Of a stretch of DNA of 64,000 nt, positions 9,497-19,660 are shown piece by piece. The stretch spans positions 37,592,527 to 37,656,526 of the forward strand of contig OX485808.1 of NCBI GenBank assembly GCA_950295325.1. Reading direction: 5' to 3'. Position 1 is the stretch's first letter, and every line of letters starts with the position of its first letter. This stretch comes from Polytrichum commune. Taxonomy: Eukaryota; Streptophyta; Polytrichopsida; Polytrichales; Polytrichaceae. The notes beneath the pieces are model-generated. The model worked only from the letters and a program-made list of their open reading frames with translations. It did not search any database and was not told where the DNA came from. Both the position numbers and the translations under genes were made by a program.

Positions 9497-9618
9497 CTAC
9501 TGTGTTTCCAGATGCATGTTTAATGCTTCGGCAACATATACAATGCTTATGCATTGTATATGTAACAGGAACCTAAAGGGAATGATGCAAATTGTGTGCA
9601 CTGATGCAAATTGCTTAC

Positions 9619-10270
9619 CTTGTCTTTCAAACTCTTGAAAGCTGCTCTCACAATCTGCTTCTTACAACCAGACTCAGAAACTCTGTTGTGGCACTAAAGA
9701 ACAACTCTCACAAAGACCTCAGAAACACAATGAATCTCTCAAGCACCCTAAAACTTTCTCACAAACCCCCTGATTCTTGCAAACTCAGGCCTAATTTGAA
9801 AGACCTCTACCTTTCTATCACACTCGACCGTGCTCACTTCTACTCAACCTAAAATCACTCCATGCATGAAATTTACAAAACAAGTAAGGAGTTCAACACA
9901 ATAAACCGCTCCGAACTCACTCAAAGCTAACACTCTGGACCAAGAAGAGAGAATAACAAGAGGAATACAATAACAAGAGGAATAGAATGAGAGAAGAGGA
10001 GGAGAAGCATCAGAGAGGAGGACAGGAATGAAGGAGAAAGAAGAATGAAAGGAAGCGGCGCGACCAAGACAAAAGCAAAAGGTGCGAAAGGAAGCGCTTG
10101 GCGCGGCGCTATGGAAAGCGGCGGCGGCGTTTCCAAGAGCGGCGGCGGCGTTTCCAAGAGCGGCGCTTGGCGCGGAGGAAGAGAGGAAGAAAAAGAGAGA
10201 AAGAAAAAAGAGGAGGGGAGAGAAGGAGAGAGCGGAAGGGGTCACCCTAAACCCTCGAATCCGGGCCATT
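9619..10270 (-). promoter_or_regulatory. Element A gene 1 leader exon and proximal promoter
   Basis: A splice donor (GACAAG|GTAAGC, exon end 9619) lies upstream of the array and can join to the CAG|ATG acceptor at 8306. On the minus strand the leader is rich in GAGAG and GTTTGTGAG-type repeats and in pyrimidine tracts near 10150-10250, as expected of an untranslated exon. Elements B and C have comparable repetitive leaders. I did not find a convincing TATA box. Confidence 0.5.
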
Positions 10271-11017
10271 AGATTGCGCCGGGCCCATCAACGGCTCAGA
10301 AGCCTCGCGGGCCAACACCCTGCCAGGTGTCGACACCTCCTTGGTTAAGGTGGTTGCCCGCGAGGCTTGTGGTGTTGACACCTGCCACCCTAGGGAGATT
10401 GCCTTCCTGGTTGTCCTTGCCCCTAGGTGCGGGACATAGGAGGGCCGGCGCCTCTCTTGGCCGCCCGGCCCCGGCCTTCTAACCCGCTATTCATTAGCGG
10501 CAATTCAATACCAGTCAAAAACCTACGTGGACTAAGGTATTCCACAAAATTAACACCATCGCCAACTCATATTTTAATGGTGTTCAATTGAATGATCACC
10601 CGTTGGAATTGATAACATCGTAGAATGTAGCCATTATCGTTTTGGTGTATGAATAATGTAATTTATGGAATCATATGAGAGTGTTACAAAGTCTAAGAGG
10701 AGTAAGTCATAATTATATTGCAATCCACAAAGGCAATTACACGGTGCAATAATATAAATATGGTAACCATTCACATGGTTAACAGTTTAGGATTATGTAT
10801 TGTAATTTATATGATGGTTGTTGGTAGAGGACAATGCTCTAGTCTATAATGGATACCCTAACAAGTAGCATTAGAGTGAACATTAATATATGTACTTAGA
10901 AGTTCACATTTGAAGTACATGGGAGAAACAAATGATTACAAATGTATCTACTGCAACCCCATGGAGTTCACATATCATATGAAGTCATTTAAACATTCAA
11001 TTTGATGTTTGATGATG

Positions 11018-11052
11018 CCTAAACCCTAAACCCTAAACCCTAAACCCTAAAC
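11018..11052. repeat. Telomere-like (TAAACCC)n tract in element A spacer
   Basis: About five units of the plant telomere repeat. Elements B (22109-22170) and C (59551-59578, 60302-60320) have similar tracts in the corresponding spacer. Confidence 0.85.
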
Positions 11053-11889
11053 AACACAAACCATAACTGGATGGCACATAGGTCAAATGACATGGGCCTT
11101 GGTGCTTGTAGTTTCCAATACAAATGTATAATGTCATCACAACATCCTAATTCACAAACGTGAAAGATGGATGTGTGGTTTTTCACGAATGAACGCACTA
11201 AAGGAAATAAATGATATTGTGCTCACAAGTAGGTGATACAATATTAACCTATAACCTTGTCACCTGGTAAGAAGAGCATAAGAACTAGATTATAATAGAT
11301 AGGATGTTGTTCATGTTAACATGTTATTTGGAATAGTGAAATATTATATATTAATTTAAGGTAGATTTCATGTTGTGAATGATATGAGGACATACCTTTT
11401 GAACTTTGCATGTTTTGCTCACACACATTGCTAGAGTTCAAGGGACTTCACGATAGGTTCAAACATCATTGAAACATTGAATGTGCCAAATGTCATTTGT
11501 GGTTTATGGTTCCATTAATGACTTCCACATAGGTACTAGGTTATTGTCACACTTGGAGCCTTGAGGATGAAGCAATATTGGGTGCACACATTACAACACA
11601 ACAGATGTTCTTTTAACTAGCGGAAATTGAAAGTTGGCCAAATTATTCAAGTTTGTCATGGCAGTAATTATTTGTTTTCAAAATATAAGTCCTCATGTGA
11701 GAGTGTAAGTAATTGCATTAACTATTATATTTAGTGACTTTTAGTGACTTTTAGTATATGAAGTTTTGTAATACATGCACATCTTTTGTCAATATATTGT
11801 TTGAAATATACCATAATGTTTGACTACAAGTAGAGTAAAACCCCTTAATAGATATAATCTTACATATTGTCACAGGGTTATTGGTATTC

Positions 11890-11985
11890 AGTGTATGCGT
11901 TCATATGTAGTGTATCAAAATCTTTATATCCTTTTTAGTTATATGATAGTTAGTGTTTGATACACTTAAAACGAACGCATACACT
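11890..11985. repeat. Long inverted repeat (hairpin) in element A spacer
   Basis: The arms 11890-11919 and 11956-11985 pair over AGTGTATGCGTTC and AGTGTATCAAA, interrupted by a 6-nt mismatch, around a 36-nt loop. Weaker pairing extends outward. It could be a small foldback element or a cruciform-forming site. Confidence 0.6.
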
Positions 11986-12360
11986 TCCTATTACTAACCC
12001 TATGAGAGTAAGTAACATTAAATGTAAACTCAAACACTAAATATCCACTGTGGTGATATATGGAAGTTACATATAGGAATTTAGTATTAGTAAGGATGTG
12101 AGAAAAAAATACAACAATGATAAAAGGAGAAAGGAGATGGCAATAGGGAAGGTGGTGGTGTATTCATGTATAAAACTAATTATGAAAGAGTTGAAGAATA
12201 GTGTTGACCAAGTTAGGGTGGTAACAACTTTAAATAATATATGTTGAATTATTCATTTGATGGTTGGGGCAACGAAGAGCCAAGCTAAATATACATTGTC
12301 TATTATTGACAAGAAGCGGGAAATTGAGTCAGAAGGTTTGAATTAACGTCCAAAGGAGAC

Positions 12361-12440
12361 TAGGCGGGAAAGGCATCCAAAGAGGATGCCCAAAGCGGAG
12401 GCGGGTAGTATAAAGAGCCCAACCCCCCCAAATGCTGGTT
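12361..12440 (+). promoter_or_regulatory. Element A transposase promoter
   Basis: TATAAA at 12409-12414 is preceded by GGCGGGAAAGGCATCC and followed by a C-rich start region. Element C has the same block before its transposase (TATAAA at 60750-60755). Transcription probably starts near 12440 and a leader intron then carries the 78-bp array. Confidence 0.7.
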
Positions 12441-12630
12441 CTTTCTTTCATGTCCCAATCCTGAGATTGCTGCAAGCTCTCTAAGTTGGAGCTGTAATAC
12501 ACGGTTTGTGTACGTTTCCATTCATGAGCAGCTAATTACAACAAATATCTACGAGTTCAGTTGTTCCAAATAGGTTATATATAGATTAATAGAGAATCAC
12601 CCGAATAAATAGGCGGATTTTGCGGAATTG

Positions 12631-13746
12631 TTTGGGTCGGTCGACCCAAACCCAGCCTTACAGTGTGGGTGCTCTCTGTTGTGAGCCTGAACCCATCCTG
12701 CCTCAAGGTTTGGGTCGATCGACCCAAACCCAGCCCTACAGTGTGGGTGCTCATTGTTGTGAGCCTGAACCCATCCTGCCTCAAGGTTTGGGTCGATCGA
12801 CCCAAACCCAGCCCTACAGTGTGGGTGCTCACTGTTGTGAGCCTGAACCCATCCTGCCAAAAGGTTTGGGTCGGTCGACCCAAACCCAGCCCTACAGTGT
12901 GGGTGCTCACTGTTGTGAGCCTGAACCCATCCTGCCAAAAGGTTTGGGTCGGTCGACCCAAACCCAGCCCTACAGTGTGGGTGCTCACTGTTGTGAGCCT
13001 GAACCCATCCTGCCAAAAGGTTTGGGTCGGTCGACCCAAACCCAGCCCTACAGTGTGGGTGCTCACTGTTGTGAGCCTGAACCCATCCTGCCTCATGGTT
13101 TGGGTCGATCGACCCAAACCCAGCCCTACAGTGTGGGTGCTCACTGTTGTGAGCCTGAACCCATCCTGCCAAAAGGTTTGGGTCGGTCGACCCAAACCCA
13201 GCCCTACAGTGTGGGTGCTCACTGTTGTGAGCCTGAACCCATCCTGCCAAAAGGTTTGGGTGGGTCGACCCAAACCCAACCCTACAGTGTGGGTGCTCAC
13301 TGTTGTGAGCCTGAACCCGTCCTGCCAAAAGGTTTGGGTCGGTCGACCCAAACCCAGCCCCAAAGTGTGGATGCTGTGTGTAGTGAGCCTGAACTCATCC
13401 TGCCTCGAGGTTTGGGTCGCTCGACCCAAACCCAGCCCTCTAAGTGTGGGTGTTGTCTTTAGTGAGCCTGAACCCATCCTGCCAGAAGGTTTGGGTCGAT
13501 CGACCCAAACCCAGCCCTCTAAGTGTGGGTGCTCTCTGGAGTGACTCTAAACCCATCCTGCCAAAAAGTTTGGGTCGCTCGACCCAAACCCAGCCCCCTA
13601 AGTATGGGTGCTCATTATCGTGACCTTAAACCCATCCTGCCTCGAGGTTTGGGTCGCTCGACCCAAACCCAGCCCCCTAAGTATGGGTGCTCCTTGTCGT
13701 GACCTTAAACCCATCCTCCCAAAAGGTTTGGGTCGCTCGACCCAAA
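12631..13746. repeat. 78-bp tandem array with 15 palindromes, element A transposase leader
   Basis: There are fifteen copies of TTTGGGTCGNNCGACCCAAA at 78-80 bp intervals (12631, 12709, 12787 and so on to 13727). The intervening unit reads CAGTGTGGGTGCTC followed by GTGAGCCTGAACCC. The spacer dinucleotide is GT, AT or CT. The repeat at 13255 has one mismatch. The array probably sits in a leader intron, because an acceptor (TGTGTAG) lies at 13948-13954 just before the start codon. Confidence 0.93.
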
Positions 13747-13960
13747 CCCAGCCTCTAAGTGTGGATGGGATCTGGATGACAGTGTGGCCACTGGCCATCC
13801 AAAACCTTTACGAACCCAATGGCTTATTAGTCATATGAACTTGTATGAGCACTGAGTATTTGCAATTTTGTTTGTATATGATGGTTTTTGTGGTCTTCGA
13901 TTTGAACCTACAATTTTTGTGATTTTTTGACAATGTTCAATGTTCATGTGTGTAGGCAGA

Positions 13961-15404
13961 ATGGATGGGTTTAGTGAAATTGGGGATTGGTCATCTGATG
14001 ACATGGCCACTTGGCCATCTGCATCTGATGATGACTTAGACATTGTCGGGGAGGATACTATGGCTGACAGTGCGGATGAAGATCATTTGGATTTACCTTC
14101 GTCTTCCGTACCGCAGTGTCCCATTGTTGAATGTACGGGACTTTCAAGGGCTTCGTGGGTGAATTTGGAGGTGATACTTCTTAACGATAGTGGAGTTGTT
14201 GTGGCGGAGGGGATTTGCCGTAACACCCATCCGCAAGATTGCATTGATGAAAACCCGCTTGGCACCGAGGACGTTGGGGTTGTCATATTGGAGTCGGTCG
14301 TTCATTCCGAGGTGGATCCCACTCATAGGTTCTCCCTCCGCAGGTGGCCATTGAGGAATGTCACAATTGATGGAGTTAGCTTGCGTGAACATGAGCAACG
14401 ACACATGCAAATCGAAAAGGAGGTGCAAGCAAAAATGCGGCCGCGCAAGGGTCAAAGAAAGTACGATACATTGGCACGTCCTGCTCCGTCTGCAACTGAT
14501 TGTAAACGTCAAAGGTTGCTCGGGGAGGAGTCCATTAGAGAAGTTGCCACAAAGGATTGTTGTGTGCATCGTTGTTGCCAATTGTTTCCAAGGGATAAAT
14601 TGAAGGCCATCCGCGAAGAAATGTGGCTTGGAGATTTCCGTCTAAGATCCACAAGAAAACTTGATGTCCATAGGGCGATACATGTGAATGGGATGGGTCG
14701 CAAGGTCATCACCATTGAAAGCATAGACGTGTGTTGTAAGGCATGGTACACCATTCACGGTGTGTCGAAAGCGGACTTTTATCGACAAGCTGCTTATGCC
14801 AAGGAAGGCCGCCGGTCCCGTCACCATGGTAATGTGGGTTTAAAGAAGCCTAGGGAAGCAACAAAGCAAGCAACGACCACTCTAGCAACCATCATTGTCC
14901 CCCTTGCCGATGCAATGCCGCACAAAACACGCACGCTCACAACCGGTGAAAAGGTTGTGGAGAAAGTTCTTCCCACAGGCACAAAATGGAAAGACATATT
15001 GTTGGACGTGAATGCAGTTGGCGAGAAGATTGGGTTGGAGCCAATTTCATTGTCAAAATTGAGTGCAATTAAGAAACAAAACTTTAGTGAATACATTACA
15101 AAAAGACGAGGGGACAAATTTGCCAGGTGCTCTAATTGCGAGAAGTTGAAGCGCCTCCGGGATGCACACACGATGGGTACCGAGTCATATGCAGCGCATC
15201 AATTGAACTATTTCAAGCACGTAAACATGCAAGAGGCACACCGTAATGATTATTACACAAATAGAGCTTTGTCCATCTCCAGGCCCTTGGAGGTTCTTAC
15301 GGTCATCCATGACAAAATGGACCATGCCAAAACAGCCTCCCCATGTTTTGCAAATCGAATCAAGGCCACGGATGGGTTTTTTAAGTTGCCTGTATCGGTT
15401 ACAG
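13961..15404 (+). CDS. Element A transposase, exon 1 (DUF7869-type protein, N-terminal part)
   Basis: The start is ATG at 13961, directly after the acceptor TGTGTAG; element C starts at the same place. The exon encodes 481 residues. An acidic N-terminus is followed by a conserved region (SLRRWPLRNVTIDGV), Cys-rich motifs (DCCVHRCCQLFPRDK, then DVCCKAWYTIHGVSK) and a C-x2-C pair (FARCSNCEK) that may bind zinc. The last block, IHDKMDHAKTASP, probably carries the first catalytic Asp (about residues 451-454). It is joined to exon 2 by a 127-bp GT-AG intron within a Gly codon. The frame is intact. The best reading is the DDE-type transposase of the element. The family is identified from motifs remembered for plant DUF7869 proteins, not from a search. 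Confidence 0.8.
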
Positions 15405-15531
15405 GTGAACTTCGAAACAATGTCATGACATACCCTAAATGTTGTTGTATTTTATTCCGTGATATACTTGAGAACATGGATTCACTCAAAATGGTTTAAT
15501 TATATCTAATCACGTTGGGTTGGCATTACAG

Positions 15532-17018
15532 GAATGATTGCACATGGACACGGTGATGTCAAGTTTGCTCATTATGCTCTTGATTTGTATCCAGCGGATT
15601 CAAACCACACAATAGGGTCATTTGCAAGGCTTTTACGTGATTTAGAGAAACCGCCAGCCTATTCTTCAGGATTGTTATTTGAAAACACGGGTTCAACACC
15701 TCTATATGAAGCGTTGTTGGATGGAAAAGATGTATGCTTTCATTCGTTGCCAGAGCCACCCAGTGATCCCGTGATTGCCAAAAAGTTGCCTCCCACTTTG
15801 CGTGTCCAATTGGACAATTGTGCCAAGGACAATAAAAGTAGATATGTTTTTGCATATTGGTCGTTGTTGGTTGCGAAAGGCATTTTCAAGGAGGTTTTTG
15901 TGTCCTTCCTATTGGTAGGCCACACGCACGATGATATTGATGCATCTTTTGGGCGGTGGAGCATGAAGTTGCGGGAGGAGGATTTCCCTACAATCCCGTT
16001 ATTGATGAAGTCGTACATGGATTTGGATAACGTTCCGGTCATCCCCCATATGATTGAGGAGGTGCCAGACTTCAAGGCATTTATAGAACCTTATATTCGA
16101 AGTGGAGCTCACCGATTGATCGGGCATACGAAGGCACAACAATTCCGCTTCTATATGCGTGACGATGGTGTCCCGGCCATGCAATACAAGTTGTTGTGCA
16201 CGACACAAGACTGGAGCCCGCCGGAGGGTCTTCTTGTGTGGCGCGTGGATGCGGATGGAAAGACCATGTTACCGGATGGGGAGCCTAGGCCTTGCAAGCC
16301 AATAGCCATGAAGAATTTGGAGGATATTTTGAAAGGTATATCAGGCTTCATACAATATTGGGAGAGTTTGAAAATAGCGGATGTTGGCGGATCATGTTGG
16401 CATCGTTATGGGAGTTGGATACATTATTGGACACGTGTTCGTGCCGCCTTGGCAGACCTCCACCAAGATAGCCCTCATACTTTGAGGCATGGATTTTGGC
16501 CACAAACACGAGTCGATGTACAAGCTTCGGAGCCTAGTCTTTTGGGAAATGGAGAGGTTCGAGAGGAGTTTGATGTGGACGACCATTACGTGGGGCCAGC
16601 TAGTAGTCGTCCACCACCATCTTTCCGCATTGCAGTGGATTGTCATGAAGGTTATATGCTCATTTTACGTCCTGGAGACAAGACATATGCAAAGCCAGTG
16701 TGGGTGGCAAGAGCTTTGTCCAAACCCAATTTTGTAACTTCCAGCCCTCATTTTCGACAGATACAAGTGGAGTACTATCGACCGACAGCAAGGAATGAAG
16801 ATGTGATTCGGCATTATACAGGCTGGGATACAAACCCTAACTTTCGGTGGAAGGTGGATTCTGAGCACGGTCCATCTTGGGTAGATACAGATTCCATATT
16901 CATAGCATGGAAACCACGGAAAAACCATAGTGGATCAGTGTCCATCCCTCAAAAGTACATAACTTTTGCAAAAGACAACCTTGCTCGGATTGCAGAAGAA
17001 GCAACCCACGTTGAATGA
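15532..17018 (+). CDS. Element A transposase, exon 2 (DUF7869 catalytic part)
   Basis: This exon completes a protein of 976 aa. It opens MIAHGHGDVKFAHYALD, followed by LRVQLDNCAKDNKSRYV (Asp near residue 576) and VGHTHDDIDASFGRW (residues about 610-623). Together with the Asp pair at the end of exon 1, this gives an ordered set of acidic residues like an RNase H-fold D-D-D/E transposase. The Asp-Asn pair and the HTH(D/E)DID block are hallmarks of DUF7869 proteins as I know them. The C-terminal 350 residues are less conserved and hydrophilic. No stops or shifts occur. The ORF ends 530 bp before the right terminus. Confidence 0.8.
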
Positions 17019-17520
17019 GAAGTTGGTAGGATTGTGTTAGCATGATTATAGTTTAATACGTAATTATAGCAATATAAATTACACATATGTGTGCTCTTCA
17101 AAATTGGGGCAGAGTTTGGGTAGAACTTACGAATACTATATTGTTTGGAGTTGGATGAATATCCATTTACTATATTTAAAAAAAAAATGAAGTTCATCTT
17201 ATTATTATGTTTGGGACTATATTGTCGAATGAAGAAATATGCATTTATTGCATGCACTTTGTATGTTGCAATGTCTATATTCTATTGTGTATGCTAATAA
17301 TAGAAATCATTTTATATGTTTTTTGGGTGAAACTTGTTTGGAGTGCTCTACCCAATGTGTTTTTGTTGATGAAGTTGGTGTCGAGTGCTCTACCATATGT
17401 GCTTATGTCCGCACATCATAGATTTGGGATATTAGAACATATAATATAATTGAGATTGTTGACAATATAGTTTCGGGCCTCTTCAAGTTCTTTGATCCAT
17501 ATATTAATTTGAGACTAGAG

Positions 17521-17548
17521 AAAGTCTCAATTTAACGAATATAGTGTT
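17521..17548 (-). repeat. Element A right terminal inverted repeat
   Basis: The sequence ends CGAATATAGTGTT and is the reverse complement of the left end with one mismatch over 28 bp. A nested GAGAC/GTCTC pair lies just inside it. The stretch 17019-17520 holds no gene. Confidence 0.9.
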
Positions 17549-17552
17549 CATG
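17549..17552. repeat. Target-site duplication CATG, right copy
   Basis: Direct repeat of 819-822; see the left copy. Confidence 0.85.
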
Positions 17553-18960
17553 CGGTTTTGGCGTGGTCCATTTTATCATGGATAACTGTTAGAACCTCTG
17601 TGGGCCTCATTATGGATAGAGCACGATTCTTATAGTAATCTTGACGGTGTGCCTCTTGATTGTTGACATGTTCAATATATTTTTTCTGGTGTCTGGAATG
17701 AGATTCAGTGCCTATGGGGTGGGCGTCTCGAAGACCTTTGTATTTTTCACACGTCGTACATCTAGCGAACTTGTCCCCGGGTCTTTTCAGAATGTATTCC
17801 GCAAACTACTGGTTTTTAATCACACTCAACTTGGACAAAGAAATGGGCCCACATCCCGCTATGCGACCCACTTCATTGATGTCCGTTAAGATGTTCTTCC
17901 ATTTTGTGCCCGTGGGCAACACCATTTGAACAACCTTCTCCCCTGACGACAATGTCCTCGTCTTGTGGGGCATTGCATCGGCCAATGGCACTATGATGGT
18001 GGATAGTGTCGCGGACGCTTGCAGTATAGCCTCCCTAGGTTTCTTTGTGCCCGAGTTGCCATGAAATCGAGAGCGGCGACCCAACGATGAATACTTTCGA
18101 AACCTATAAAAGTCAGCCTTGGAGACGGCATGGATGGTATACCACGCTGTACAACACACATCAACATTCTCAAGTATCACCACCTTATGCCCATGGGTAT
18201 CAAGGTGCAAATTTCTGTGGACCTCGAGTTTCTTAGCCGACCTCATACGAAAATCCGCAAGCCACATCTCTTGACGCAGAGATCTAATTTTCTCCCGCGG
18301 GAAAAATTGGCAGCATTTCCTCGCGCAACAATCCTTGCCGGACACTAGACGGATAGATTCGTCCCCCAAAAGCCGATCCCGTCGACGCTCCTTATCTCCG
18401 CGAGGCACACGGTTTGAATCATATCTACGGAGGCCTTTGCGAGGACGTGTTGTGGCCAACAAAGCTAATTGTGTTTGCTTATGTCGCCGCTCATGATCCC
18501 ACAAACTCACTTCCTCATGTAGAACTTGACGAAGCGGCCATCGACGCAAGGAAAATCTCCATGTCACCGGGACCTCTACCGGAAGCAAAGAGTTCAAGAT
18601 GCACACGCCAACATCATCGAGACCTAGGGCGTTGGCATCGACACAATCACGGGGATTGGAGTTTCTACATATGCCATCTGCCACCGGGACACCAACCTCG
18701 TTGAATAGAACGACATCAAGGCCAACCCATTGCTCCCTCCCGAAACCGGCACACAACGGAATGTCATCGTGGTCATCTCCGGAATGCAGAGATTGTTCGT
18801 GGACTTCCAAAGATTCATGGGAGGATGTATCCACAAACACCCCCCTCACGTTTGGCACACCATTACTATCTGCCGACGGGGAAGACAGTTCACATTCAGC
18901 ATCGGATGACGATGCATACGTCGACAACTCCAATGAACTATCACCCACATGCAACGCCAT
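17549..18960 (-). pseudogene. Element B transposase, exon 1 (5' part)
   Basis: The start ATG is at 18960, a few bases after a GTCTAG acceptor, as in A and C. The reading contains REQWVGLDVVLFNEVGVPVA, FSLRRWPLRQV, DCCARKCCQFFPREK and DVCCTAWYTIHAVSKADFYR, all homologous to A. A TAG stop at 17806-17808 interrupts it after SVIKNQ. Homology then continues in the same frame through a C-x2-C pair (FARCTTCEK) and IHDKMDHAKTA up to the insertion of element A. An upstream in-frame ATG at 19014 is possible but not conserved. Confidence 0.82.
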
Positions 18961-19179
18961 ACAACCTAGACCAACCACCAGGAAATGATCAACCCAACCA
19001 CCACCGCAATGCATACAAGAGAGGATAGAATATATGTGGAGATAAATGGTCCAAAATTGACAAACAAATTTTGGTGCACCATTGGAGAACCTCACGCACA
19101 AAGACGAACGCGCGTCCCAAAAAAACGTTTTAAGCATACGTCTAGGTTGTTCACTAATGTAAACAATACATGGACAAAG

Positions 19180-19660
19180 AGGAGAACACTCGTTAGTCGT
19201 CCAGGAGGGCCCTGCTGTTCGGACCAGCGCCTGTCCCCATACAACCGACGACGAAATCAGAAATCTGAGAACGCCACATGCATTTACGAACGCGCGTTCG
19301 TGACCTCAGTAACTTCTCCATGTACATCCGGCGGCCTTCGAGATCCCTCAAATGAGAGCACCCTGAGGAATATCGGTTTTGTAGGTCAAAGTACCATGTT
19401 GACTTAGGAACCTGCGCGATATACTATCACAAGAGAACACTTGTCCATACGCACAAAATTAGCAAATCTGCAGATGATGCCTGAATCAACTCCAACAATA
19501 TTTTGAACACTGAGCACCTCCATATTGTGAATTTGATTATGTTGACTTTTGCGTACCTACCCATTTACGAACGGACGTTCGTAAATGGGTGCGACCCCGT
19601 GTTCACATCCTTCACGGACGAGCGATGAGCATATTTTTCTTGCTATTCTGTGTTCGTAAA
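19180..19660 (+). repeat. Diverged internal copy of gene 1 exon 3 end and intron 3 (element B)
   Basis: This stretch aligns with 28262-28850. Shared landmarks are AGGAGGGNCCTGCTG, a palindrome at 19283-19304 (like 28365), GTTTTGTAGG, CTATCAC and GATTATGTTGA. It lies just upstream of B's transposase start, so part of gene 1 was duplicated into the transposase leader. Confidence 0.65.

Larger units (their letters stand above)
10270..12360. other. Spacer between the two divergent genes of element A
   Basis: This is GC-rich up to about 10500 and then AT-rich, with no gene. It contains an imperfect stem (arms 10300-10313 and 10357-10369, AAGCCTCGCGGGC type), a telomere-like repeat and a long hairpin. 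Both promoters face outward from it. Confidence 0.6.
823..17548 (+). mobile_element. Element A: complete 16.7-kb giant DNA transposon
   Basis: The element is bounded by inverted repeats beginning AACACTATATTCG and by a CATG duplication. It carries two divergent genes. A multi-exon gene reads leftward (8305 to about 1371) and a transposase reads rightward (13961-17018). They are separated by an AT-rich spacer at 10.3-12.4 kb. About 45 copies of TTTGGGTCGNNCGACCCAAA occupy the introns, the leaders and two spots in exon 3. The transposase is open throughout. The other gene has only three single-base differences in homopolymers relative to the frame. Complete termini, an intact duplication and largely open frames suggest a fairly recent insertion. 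The family is not one I can name: the CACTA-like ends lie 2 bp inside the terminus and the duplication is 4 bp, not 3. Confidence 0.9.

Noticed and set aside
10045-10348. GC-rich ORFs (GGGVSKSGGG type) upstream of element A gene 1
   Set aside because: Low-complexity leader sequence with repeats. No counterpart is conserved in elements B or C.
11018-11052. Nearness to a chromosome end
   Set aside because: The telomere-like tracts are short, lie inside transposon spacers and are surrounded by unrelated DNA, so they are interstitial.
12575-13544. Long open frames (up to 300 codons) on both strands across the 78-bp array
   Set aside because: The 78-bp unit is a multiple of three and has few stops, so repeated peptides such as GRSTQT, WVDRPK and GSTDPN appear in several frames at once. 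The same happens at 8590-9440, 56523-56822 and 61024-61827. These are array artefacts.
13946-13961. Upstream start (MFMCVGR...) for the element A transposase
   Set aside because: The extra codons overlap the splice acceptor TGTGTAG. Element C shares the acceptor and an ATG at the equivalent of 13961.
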